A stretch of 64,000 nucleotides of DNA from Lysobacterales bacterium (GTDB lineage Bacteria; Pseudomonadota; Gammaproteobacteria; Xanthomonadales; SZUA-5). Position numbers and translations under genes: made by a program. Location: contig JALHMH010000026.1 in assembly GCA_022844165.1 (NCBI GenBank), positions 1 to 64,000 on the forward strand, written 5' to 3'. The notes below the pieces were generated by a model. The model made no database searches. It had not been told where the DNA came from and was given only the letters and a program-made list of their open reading frames with translations. Positions 35,461-43,579 of the stretch are shown piece by piece (position 1 is the stretch's first letter; each line of letters starts with the position of its first letter).

Positions 35461-38130
35461 ATGCCGCGTTCCGTGGTCTTTGAAGCACGCGATCAACGCC
35501 TGCGAGAAGATGTCAGCCTGCTGGGGCGGCTGGTCGGAGAGATGCTCACCGATCAGCTCGGCACCAGTTTTTTCTCGCTGCTCGAACAGGTTCGAGCGTG
35601 CGCGATTGCCCGGCGCGAAGGCGAAACGGAACGCCTGGGCGAGTTGTCGGCGCTGCTGAGCGCGCTGCCGACGACCACAGCGCTCGACCTGGTCCGCGCC
35701 TTCTCCAGCTACTTCCAGCTGGTCAACATTGCCGAACAAGTGCATCGCATCCGTCGCCGCCGCGAGTTCCAGGCGGCAGATGCCGGCCCGCAGCCGGGCA
35801 GCATCCTGGAGACGCTGCAACGCATGAAGGCGCAGGGCGTCGATGCCGATGCCTTACGCCGCTGCCTGCGAAAACTGCTCTTAGAACCGGTGTTCACCGC
35901 GCATCCCACGGAAGCGACCCGGCGTACGCTGTTGGAAAAAGAGCAGCGCATCGTTCGCAGCCTGATCGAACGATTGGACGCTGGGCAGACGCCACAGGAG
36001 GATTGTGCGCGGCTGGCACAGATCCGCATGCATATCACCGCCGCCTGGCAAACGGCCGAGTTCTCCGACGTCCGTCCGACGGTCGAACAAGAGCGGGAAC
36101 ATGTGTTGTTTTACCTCTCGGACGTGCTCTATCGCGCCGTCCCCGCCTGCTACTGGGAATTCGAGCGCTGCCTCGCGGCGACCTACCCGGGTGTCTCCCT
36201 GCTCGGTCTGCGCCGCCCACTGGTGCGTTTCGGCACCTGGGTCGGCGGCGACATGGATGGCAATCCGAACGTCGGTGCGAACACGATTCGCGAAGCGCTG
36301 GCCGCGCATCGCCGCGTGCTGTTCGCCCGCTATCAGGCGGAGATTAAAGAGCTGGCGCTGATCCTGAGCCAATCAAGCGCCCGCGTTGCGATCGACACTT
36401 CCGTCACGGATCGCGTCAAGGTCTACGCGAAATTGCATCGCCGCGCCTTTAGCGCGATCGCCGAACGTTATCGCGACATGCCCTATCGCTGTCTGCTGAC
36501 ATTGATCGGCGCGCGCCTTCAGGCAACGCAAGAGGGCCGTGGCGGTTACGACGGCCCGGCCGAGTTTCTCGCAGATCTCGACATCATTGCGCTGTCGCTG
36601 ACGCGCAATGGTGGACGCCATGCCGGTCTGCATCCGTTCCAGCGCTTCCAGACACGCGCACACACGTTCGGTTTTCACCTGGCGGCACTCGATGTTCGGC
36701 AACACGCCGCCGTGCATCGCGCTGCATTGGCTGCACTCGGTGTCGAGAACTTACATCGCTCCATCAGTGACGGCGTGGACATGGTCGTGGAAGCAGACCG
36801 CTCCGCGCACCCTGATGTGCGCGCCGTGCTCGAGGTGTTTGTTGCACTCAAAGAGGCGCGCGAACGCTACGGCTCGGCGGCCCTGGGTGTCTTTATCGTC
36901 AGCATGAGCGAGCACGCCGCAGATACACTGAGCGTTTTGGCGCTCGCGCGTATCGCCGGCTGCGATCCGGACCTGCTCGATGTGGCGCCGCTGTTTGAAA
37001 CCGTGGATGACCTGGCCGCAGCGCCGACGATTCTCCGCGAGCTGCTGGACGATCCGGCCTATCGCGCGCACTTGCGGGCGCGAGGGCATCGTCAGGTCGT
37101 GATGCTGGGGTACTCGGACAGCAACAAAGACGGTGGTATCGCCGCTTCGCGTTTCGCGCTGCAAGAGGCCCAGGCGGAACTGACGCAGATCGCAGCAAGC
37201 GCCGGCATCGACTTGAGTTTCTTTCATGGCCGCGGCGGCACGGCGTCGCGCGGCGGTGGCCGCACCGAACGCGCCGTCGCGGCATCGCCGGCGGGCAGCG
37301 TCAACGGCCATCTGCGACTGACCGAACAAGGCGAAGTGATCCACCGCAAGTACGGTATTCGCGCAATCGCGTTGCGCAATATCGAACAGGCATTCTCCGG
37401 ACTGCTGATCGCCACCACGCGTACGCTCGTCGATCCACGCGAGGCCGTTTGGCGCCAGGTCATGGCGACCATTGCCGACGCATCCCGGGCGCACTATCGG
37501 GCGTTGATTTACGACGATGTCGAGTTTGCCGACTACTTTCGAACGGCGACGCCGATCGACGTCATCGAGCGCATGAAAATCAGTTCGCGCCCAAGTTTGC
37601 GCAAAGGCAACGCCTTCCGGATCGAGCAATTGCGCGCCATTCCGTGGGTGTTCGCATGGTCGCAAAGTCGCCATGGACTGCCCGGCTGGTATGGCTTAGG
37701 TAGTGGCATCGAACGCGCCATCGCCGACCACGGTGCCGATGTGTTGACCGAAATGACCGCCGACTGGCCGTTCTTCAGGTTGTTACTCGAAGATGTGGAG
37801 ATGGTGCTCGCCAAGAGCGATAGCGATATTGCGGCGCGCTACTCGGCGCTATCGCCGCTGCACGGCCGCTACTGGCCGAGCATCGAATCCGAGTGGCAAC
37901 GCACGGAGCGGCTGATCCTGGCGCTCAAAGGCGAAAATCAGTTACTCAATTACGATCGTCGATTGCAGCGCACGATCCGCCTGCGTAACCCATACGTCGA
38001 TCCGATCAGCGTGTTACAGATCGACCTGTTGCTCCGTTGGCGTGCGGCAGAACGCCAGGACGATGCCTTATTCGAAGCGCTCGTCAGCACCGTCAACGGC
38101 ATCGCGCGTGGTCTGCAGAACACCGGATAG
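35461..38130 (+). CDS. ppc: Phosphoenolpyruvate carboxylase
   Basis: An 889-residue PEP carboxylase, the normal size. Catalytic His in VFTAHPTEATRR, the glycine loop FGTWVGGDMDGNPNVGANTI, Lys in GYSDSNKDGGIAASR, Arg in FFHGRGGTASRGGGRTER, and the C-terminal QNTG used for feedback binding. It carboxylates PEP to oxaloacetate to refill the TCA cycle. The ATG at 35461 is preferred, with AAGGGGG upstream and a typical N-terminus; an ATG at 35398 overlapping the pyrE stop would add 21 basic residues and is the alternative. It ends before a good terminator. Confidence 0.95.
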   Translation: MPRSVVFEARDQRLREDVSLLGRLVGEMLTDQLGTSFFSLLEQVRACAIARREGETERLGELSALLSALPTTTALDLVRAFSSYFQLVNIAEQVHRIRRRREFQAADAGPQPGSILETLQRMKAQGVDADALRRCLRKLLLEPVFTAHPTEATRRTLLEKEQRIVRSLIERLDAGQTPQEDCARLAQIRMHITAAWQTAEFSDVRPTVEQEREHVLFYLSDVLYRAVPACYWEFERCLAATYPGVSLLGLRRPLVRFGTWVGGDMDGNPNVGANTIREALAAHRRVLFARYQAEIKELALILSQSSARVAIDTSVTDRVKVYAKLHRRAFSAIAERYRDMPYRCLLTLIGARLQATQEGRGGYDGPAEFLADLDIIALSLTRNGGRHAGLHPFQRFQTRAHTFGFHLAALDVRQHAAVHRAALAALGVENLHRSISDGVDMVVEADRSAHPDVRAVLEVFVALKEARERYGSAALGVFIVSMSEHAADTLSVLALARIAGCDPDLLDVAPLFETVDDLAAAPTILRELLDDPAYRAHLRARGHRQVVMLGYSDSNKDGGIAASRFALQEAQAELTQIAASAGIDLSFFHGRGGTASRGGGRTERAVAASPAGSVNGHLRLTEQGEVIHRKYGIRAIALRNIEQAFSGLLIATTRTLVDPREAVWRQVMATIADASRAHYRALIYDDVEFADYFRTATPIDVIERMKISSRPSLRKGNAFRIEQLRAIPWVFAWSQSRHGLPGWYGLGSGIERAIADHGADVLTEMTADWPFFRLLLEDVEMVLAKSDSDIAARYSALSPLHGRYWPSIESEWQRTERLILALKGENQLLNYDRRLQRTIRLRNPYVDPISVLQIDLLLRWRAAERQDDALFEALVSTVNGIARGLQNTG

Positions 38131-38139
38131 CGAGCGCCG

Positions 38140-38165
38140 AACGCGCTTGGCCGCAGCGCGTTTTT
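38140..38165 (+). terminator. Rho-independent terminator after ppc
   Basis: AACGCGC (38140-38146) and GCGCGTT (38156-38162) form a perfect 7-bp stem around a 9-base loop, and the T-run continues to 38165. It lies ten bases after the ppc stop and ends the pyrE-ppc transcript before the outer-membrane protein gene. Confidence 0.7.
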
Positions 38166-38286
38166 GTGTGAGCCTGTCAGCGAGCCACCCGCAAAGACAG
38201 AAAAGTCGACCAACCCTATGCCTCAACCTGAAGCCTTGCCTAGTCTTTAAGGAAAGACAATTTCCGTCCGGCCGGTCCGTCAAAAA

Positions 38287-39486
38287 ATGAAATGCAAACT
38301 CGCCGTAGTCCTCGGTCTTCTCGCCCCCGCCGCGGCAGCGGACGTTTCTGGTTACGTGGAAGTGGGCGCCACCTCGACCAACGCGGAACGCGTCTGGCCG
38401 GAAGGTGGCGTTGGTGCCATCGGTCGTGGCAACGGCCTTTACGGCGAGGCGCGGCTGAGCGTCGAGCAACGCACCTTCGATGATCGCGTGTTCGCCTTCG
38501 CATCGGTGCTGGCGCGCAGTGACGACGGCGGCCGACACGTCGGGCTCATCGAAGCCTTCGTCGATGTCGGGCGTTTGAATCAGGAAGAATATCGACTGCG
38601 CGTCGGGCAATTCTTCGCCAGCACCAGTCGCGAAAACGTCGAGGCGTTCTGGCAAACGCCCTACACGCTGAGCTTGTCGGCCGTGAACGCCTGGATCGGC
38701 GAGGAGTTTCGGCCGATCGGCGCTGAGTTCGTCAAACGCTGGCGGCTCGATGGTGCAGCGGCGCTCGATCTTGGCGTGAGCGCCTATGTCGGCAACGACA
38801 CCGGGCCGGCGGCGCTGGCCTGGCGCGGGTTTGCGCTGCACAATCGTTTGTCGGTGTATGGCGAGGCACTACCGCTGTTACCGCTGCCCTCGCTTCGCGA
38901 TCCGCGGCGCTTCGGTGCCCAGCGCAGCGATGGAACGCAGCCGTTTGGGCCCGATCTCGATCGTCGGCTCGGATATGCGGTGCGCGGACGCTATGACACT
39001 GGATCGGGGTTTCGGCTCTCCGCCTTTTACACCGACAATCGCGGCGATCAGGATCTGCACAACGGCGACGAATACGCCTGGAACACCACGTTCGCGCTGC
39101 TGGGTTTCGACTGGTCGATCGACGAGCAATGGACCCTGCTCGGCGAAGTCCTCCACGGCGATACATTGATGGGATTTCCGCCGGGACCGAACGTCGATTT
39201 CGATTTCAATGCAGCGTATTTGCTGCTCAGCTTCCAAGAAGGCGCGTGGACGTATTCTGCTCGAATCGACACCTTCCACATCAGCGAAATCGACCGTTCA
39301 TTCGGTGAATTGAACAGACAGAACGGCAATGCGCTGACGCTCGCGGTGCTGCGCGAGTGGCGAGACTGGCGGTTTGGCGCTGAGTTGCTCTACGGTGATA
39401 TCACGCGTCCCGGCAACGTCGAATTCCTGGGCGAGATCGATCAGGGTGGCGTGCAGGCGATGGTGCTGGCGCGACGCTATTTCTGA
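38287..39486 (+). CDS. Outer-membrane beta-barrel protein
   Basis: A 399-residue protein with a signal peptide (MKCKLAVVLGLLAPAAA, cleavage near residue 18). The mature part is made of alternating amphipathic strands such as GLYGEARLSVEQRTF, RLGYAVRGRYDTGSGFRLSA, TYSARIDTFHISEID and FGAELLYGDITRPGN, and ends in the aromatic barrel signal LARRYF. It should be a porin-like outer-membrane barrel with about 16 strands. No specific family is recognised; it resembles uncharacterised porin/alginate-export-like proteins in style only. The gene follows the ppc terminator and seems to have its own promoter. Confidence 0.82.
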   Translation: MKCKLAVVLGLLAPAAAADVSGYVEVGATSTNAERVWPEGGVGAIGRGNGLYGEARLSVEQRTFDDRVFAFASVLARSDDGGRHVGLIEAFVDVGRLNQEEYRLRVGQFFASTSRENVEAFWQTPYTLSLSAVNAWIGEEFRPIGAEFVKRWRLDGAAALDLGVSAYVGNDTGPAALAWRGFALHNRLSVYGEALPLLPLPSLRDPRRFGAQRSDGTQPFGPDLDRRLGYAVRGRYDTGSGFRLSAFYTDNRGDQDLHNGDEYAWNTTFALLGFDWSIDEQWTLLGEVLHGDTLMGFPPGPNVDFDFNAAYLLLSFQEGAWTYSARIDTFHISEIDRSFGELNRQNGNALTLAVLREWRDWRFGAELLYGDITRPGNVEFLGEIDQGGVQAMVLARRYF

Positions 39487-39552
39487 CACACCGAGTTGTA
39501 CCGGTCTTCGTTGCGCTCTACCATGCACGCGGCGAGCATTCGGAGGCGCGCG

Positions 39553-39609
39553 ATGATCAACGACGGCTTGGCGTTCGGCTTACTCGATCCAGGCGCTGGC
39601 GATGCCTAA
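39553..39609 (+). CDS. Possible 18-codon upstream ORF overlapping the next gene
   Basis: ATG at 39553 is preceded by GGAGG (39542-39546), a better ribosome-binding site than that of the gene behind it. It reads MINDGLAFGLLDPGAGDA and stops at 39607-39609, overlapping the ATG at 39602 by eight bases in another frame. Ribosomes ending here could restart on the 660-residue gene. It may be a coupling leader or chance. Confidence 0.35.
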   Translation: MINDGLAFGLLDPGAGDA

Positions 39610-41584
39610 GCCAGTTCTGCTGCCGACCGGCCGGCCGCGGCGCCGTCGAAAATGGCCCAGGCGCCTCGCCATCGGCCTTTGTATTCTTCTGGCGCCAATC
39701 GTTGCGCTGGTGATTTACAACCGGATCGACGAGGCGCCGAGTGCCCTGGCGCTGCAATACGCGCAGCCGACCCAATCGGTAGCCGACGAAGACAACGCCT
39801 GGTTGGCGCTGGTGGCACTCGGCGCGGCAGTGGATCAGGCGCCGCTCGAGTGGGCGCATCAGTGGGTCGCCGCGCATAACAATGGCGATGTGCCGACGAT
39901 ACCGCTGCCGCATCAGGCGCCCGACGATGCGTTGCATAACGTCGCCGAGCATTGCCCACAGCGAATGGTTCCGTGTTTGGAATGGGCCGAATGGAACAAA
40001 CATGGCATCGAGAAACTGGCGAGTGCCAATGCACTAAGGTTGGAGCGCTACGAGCGCGTGCTGACGTTGGCCGGCTGGCGAGATTTGTTGGCGCCTCGCC
40101 TGGATTCGCCGACGCCCGATGGCTACCAAACGGCCCGGCTGTACCTTGACGTACAAGCATCGGCACTGCTACGCGCAATTCAAGTAGACGACGCGGTCGC
40201 GCTCAACAGCACCATCGGACGCATCCACGCACACGCGCGGTTTTGGTCCAGTGTCGCCGGGCAAGCCGACTCGATGATTTCGGCCATGGTGGCTGCTGCG
40301 CATATCAGCCAGGCACAGCGCCTCGGCGCCGAGTTGGCCGACCGGTTGCGGCCCGACCAGCTTGCCCTCATTGACGGAACGCTTAGCGCGCTGCTCGCGA
40401 TCGACCCCACCGCCATCGATTGGCAAGGCGCCATGGGTGGCGAACACCGGTTGTTCACCGGTACCGTCGACGCCAGTGTTGGCTTTTGGTCGGCGCTGTC
40501 GAAAGGCGAATTCAGCGAGGCACTGATGGGTTTGTTTTACGCCCCACAGGCAACGCGGAATCTGCACGCGCATCTGACCCATCTGATTTCGCAGCACCTG
40601 GCAGCGCCATTGCCGCAGCGCGAAGCGGCGCTGGAGCCGTTGTCTCGCTTCAGCGAATCGCTGATGCCGCCGCTTTCCGAGGCCGGGCAGATCCCAGGGT
40701 ACTTCTCCCACAACGCGGTCGGAAAAATACTGACGGCAATTGCTGTACCGGCTTGGAAGAACTACGGCGATCGCGTCTGGGACTACGAAGCCATCCGGCG
40801 TGCCTCGAAGCTGAAGGTGCGCGCGATCTTGAACAACGTCGATCCCGACGAAATGCCCGCGTTTATGGGCGCCCAGCAGCTTGTCGACCCTTGGACACAA
40901 CGACCGTTCGACTGGAATCCGCTGCGCCGCGAAATCTCTTTTGCACCACGCAGCAACCATGCCCAAAACTCCCATGCTGTAGTGCCCTACCGCGCTGTTT
41001 CGCCACCGGGTGTGTACGCGTGCCCACAACAATGGGGTGTCGCGCTGACCCTTGGCGAGGGCGAACCGGTGTTCTATCGCAGCTGCGGGGATGGCTTGGA
41101 AGCGGTGCGCATGGTAGCGGCCGACGGCCCGGATCTGAGCGCCGATGACGATGAAGACGAGACTGTCACTGTCGTTCGCTTGCGCGGCGAGCAGGATCGA
41201 ATCTGGGTCGAGATTTGGCGTCGCAACGAGGCAGGCGAGTGGCGTCTCTATGGCGCTGAGATTCAGGCCGGTGGTGAACCCACGCCGCTGCAACCTATCG
41301 GCCACGACGCCGCGCTCGACCTCGTCGTCAGTGGACTTGCGCCCCGCCAGGATCGATGGCTCAGCGTGCATCAGCCAAACTCGGCGCCAGTGGCAGAACT
41401 CGCCCTAGCGTTCGCGAGTGCACTGCAAATCTCAACGGCAGGAATCGAGCATCTGGCTGCAGAGCGCGTTTCTTTTCGAATGCAAGCTCCGGCGGGCGAG
41501 CTGTATCCGTTACTCGCTGAGGTTGGCGAGGTCGACTTCAGCGAGCCTTCCTCGTTGCGGGTGGTATTCAGCAAGCGGCGCTGA
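39602..41584 (+). CDS. Membrane-anchored protein of unknown function
   Basis: A 660-residue protein. A basic N-terminus (RPRRRRKWPRR) followed by one membrane helix (LAIGLCILLAPIVALVIY, about residues 21-39) gives a type II anchored protein with a large periplasmic part. The latter has a helical first half (LRLERYERVLTLAGWRDLL, QADSMISAMVAAAHISQAQR) and a second half richer in strands. Two cysteines (HCPQRMVPC) may pair. No known family or catalytic motif is recognised. Start: ATG at 39602, weak own ribosome-binding site but overlapped by an 18-codon ORF with a strong one. It is followed by an unlinked ThuA-like gene. Confidence 0.75.
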   Translation: MPKPVLLPTGRPRRRRKWPRRLAIGLCILLAPIVALVIYNRIDEAPSALALQYAQPTQSVADEDNAWLALVALGAAVDQAPLEWAHQWVAAHNNGDVPTIPLPHQAPDDALHNVAEHCPQRMVPCLEWAEWNKHGIEKLASANALRLERYERVLTLAGWRDLLAPRLDSPTPDGYQTARLYLDVQASALLRAIQVDDAVALNSTIGRIHAHARFWSSVAGQADSMISAMVAAAHISQAQRLGAELADRLRPDQLALIDGTLSALLAIDPTAIDWQGAMGGEHRLFTGTVDASVGFWSALSKGEFSEALMGLFYAPQATRNLHAHLTHLISQHLAAPLPQREAALEPLSRFSESLMPPLSEAGQIPGYFSHNAVGKILTAIAVPAWKNYGDRVWDYEAIRRASKLKVRAILNNVDPDEMPAFMGAQQLVDPWTQRPFDWNPLRREISFAPRSNHAQNSHAVVPYRAVSPPGVYACPQQWGVALTLGEGEPVFYRSCGDGLEAVRMVAADGPDLSADDDEDETVTVVRLRGEQDRIWVEIWRRNEAGEWRLYGAEIQAGGEPTPLQPIGHDAALDLVVSGLAPRQDRWLSVHQPNSAPVAELALAFASALQISTAGIEHLAAERVSFRMQAPAGELYPLLAEVGEVDFSEPSSLRVVFSKRR

Positions 41585-41665
41585 AATACGATGAGAACCG
41601 GCTGGCATTCTTGCCGCGCAAGTCTGCGCTAGGATGCCCCCGGTTCTGGCGGCAGGAATTGGCCC

Positions 41666-42427
41666 ATGTGGCGCACGGTTGGACTCGCTGCGGTTCTCTC
41701 GTTGCCGCTGGCGGCATTTGCCCAAGAACGAGTACTCGTCTACAGCCAGACCACCGGCTTTCGTCATGCATCGATCGCCGATGGCATCACCATGCTGCGC
41801 CGAATCGCCGCCAGCAGCGGCATCGCGCTTGACTTCAGCGAGAGCGGCGCGGATTTCACAGCCGCCAACCTGGCGCAGTTCCGTGCCGTGGTGTGGCTCA
41901 GCACCACCGGCAATTTGCTGGATGCGAGTCAACGCCAGGCCTATCAGGCCTGGCTGGAGGCCGGCGGCGGTTATGTCGGCATCCACGCCGCTGCCGACTG
42001 TTCCTATGACTGGCCATGGTATGGCGATCAGGTGCTCGGCAACGGCGCCTGGTTTCGCGCGCATCCGGCGATTCAGAACGCCACGGTGATTCGCGAAGAT
42101 GCTGTCGATTTATCGACACGACATATGCCACCGAGCTTTGTGTTCAACGAGGAGTGGTACAACTTTCGCGCCAATCCCCGCCCGGTCGCACAAGTGCTGT
42201 TGCGGCTTGATGAGACCAGCTACTCCCCCGGCACCGGCGCGATGGGCGACGATCACCCGATCAGTTGGAAGCGCAGCGTCGGACAGGGCCGCAGCTGGTA
42301 CACCGGTCTCGGGCATCGCAGCCAAACCTACAGTGATCCACTGTTCATCTCGCACGTCCGCGGCGGTTTGCTGTGGGCGGCGAAGCTGGAAGACATCGTA
42401 TCGCGAAGTGACTTTGAGGCGTTTTGA
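41666..42427 (+). CDS. Exported ThuA-like protein
   Basis: A 253-residue protein with a signal peptide (MWRTVGLAAVLSLPLAAFAQ). The mature part has a glutamine-amidotransferase-like ThuA fold: RVLVYSQTTGFRHASIADGI at its start, FRAVVWLSTTGNLLDASQRQ, AYQAWLEAGGGYVGIHAAAD, HPISWKRSVGQGRSWYTGLG and FISHVRGGLLWAA near the end. ThuA-like proteins are linked to sugar turnover (trehalose utilisation) and often lie next to glycosidases; none is present here. A ribosome-binding site AGGAA precedes the ATG. Classification is good, substrate unknown. Confidence 0.92.
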   Translation: MWRTVGLAAVLSLPLAAFAQERVLVYSQTTGFRHASIADGITMLRRIAASSGIALDFSESGADFTAANLAQFRAVVWLSTTGNLLDASQRQAYQAWLEAGGGYVGIHAAADCSYDWPWYGDQVLGNGAWFRAHPAIQNATVIREDAVDLSTRHMPPSFVFNEEWYNFRANPRPVAQVLLRLDETSYSPGTGAMGDDHPISWKRSVGQGRSWYTGLGHRSQTYSDPLFISHVRGGLLWAAKLEDIVSRSDFEAF

Positions 42428-42511
42428 TACGCTCGTACATGCTGGGTTAGCAAGCGGTCGCGCGAGTCGGTCTACCATTCATAGCAGTCGCATCCACGTG
42501 AGTCTGCTTCC

Positions 42512-43555
42512 ATGCGTGCACCGGGCAAAATGGCTGGGCTCTTGATCGGGCTCCTGATCGGCTATGCGTGCGGCGCGCGCGCGACCGACAGCGAGCTCAC
42601 GCCTGACACCTATGCTGCCGCCGCCGAGTTGGTCCGACTCGATGGCAATCGGGCGATAAATCTGCGCTGCAGTGGCGAGGGCCAACCTGTGGTGATCCTG
42701 GAGGCCGGCGGTAATGCGGATTCGAGCACCTGGTATCGGGTACAGCCGCGGTTGGCTGGCCTCACCCGGGTCTGCGCCTATGACCGTGCTGGTTATGGCT
42801 TCAGCGATGAAGGCCCGATGCCCGGCAATCTCGATGCTAGAGTCGATGACCTGCGCGCGCTGATGGATGCGGCTGATATCCCGACACCGGTGCTGCTTGT
42901 CGGGCATTCCCTGGGCAGCAACATCGTGCGCAACTATGCGCGACGGTATCCCAGGGAGGTTGCCGGACTGGTGCTTGTTGACCCACCAGGGCAGGGCTCA
43001 GACGAAGACATGCCAAAGGACTGGCGCGAACAGATCGCAGCGCAAACGGCGCATCGCGAAGAGATTCTCGACCAATGCCAGCGCGCCGCCGAATCGGGCG
43101 ATCACGACACCCTTCGAGAACGCTGCCTGCGCCCACCGCCCACGTGGATGAGTGAAGCTGTCGGGTCGGCGATGACTCAGAACAAGTCCAAACCCACCTA
43201 CTGGCGAACACTGCGCGCCGAGATCGCAGGCAACACCGTTGTCTTCGACATGCCGGTACCGGTCGATGAATCCTATGGATCGATCCCGCTGGCCTTACTG
43301 CGCGCGCCGGAGGAGGGCGAAGACGCGCCCAAAGAAGTGCTTGCGGTGATGAGGGCCGCACGCAGTCAGACCCATGAGCGAATTCTTGCCGCGTCCACGC
43401 GCGGCATCGCCATCGATGTCCCGGACACATCTCATGACATCCAACTCGAGCAGCCACAGGCGATTGTTGCGGCGATCGAGCAGATGCTTGGCCGCATCAG
43501 CGAAAGCGATCCAGACAACGGGAACCGCAAGGACCTCTCCCCGGCGCCGCAATAA
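42512..43555 (+). CDS. Exported alpha/beta-fold hydrolase
   Basis: A 347-residue hydrolase with an N-terminal hydrophobic signal (MAGLLIGLLIGYACGARA), so outside the cytoplasm. The core is an alpha/beta hydrolase: oxyanion region VVILEAGGNADSSTWYRVQP, then VCAYDRAGYGFSDEGP, the nucleophile elbow VGHSLGSN with Ser133, LVLVDPPGQGSDEDMP and a C-terminal His in DTSHDIQLEQPQAIV (near residue 309). An esterase or lipase-like activity is likely, with unknown substrate. ATG at 42512 is used; the next in-frame ATG is six codons on. It is convergent to the beta-propeller lipoprotein with a 24-base gap. Confidence 0.9.
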   Translation: MRAPGKMAGLLIGLLIGYACGARATDSELTPDTYAAAAELVRLDGNRAINLRCSGEGQPVVILEAGGNADSSTWYRVQPRLAGLTRVCAYDRAGYGFSDEGPMPGNLDARVDDLRALMDAADIPTPVLLVGHSLGSNIVRNYARRYPREVAGLVLVDPPGQGSDEDMPKDWREQIAAQTAHREEILDQCQRAAESGDHDTLRERCLRPPPTWMSEAVGSAMTQNKSKPTYWRTLRAEIAGNTVVFDMPVPVDESYGSIPLALLRAPEEGEDAPKEVLAVMRAARSQTHERILAASTRGIAIDVPDTSHDIQLEQPQAIVAAIEQMLGRISESDPDNGNRKDLSPAPQ

Positions 43556-43579
43556 TCGACGCTTGAGGTCTCGGCGAAC

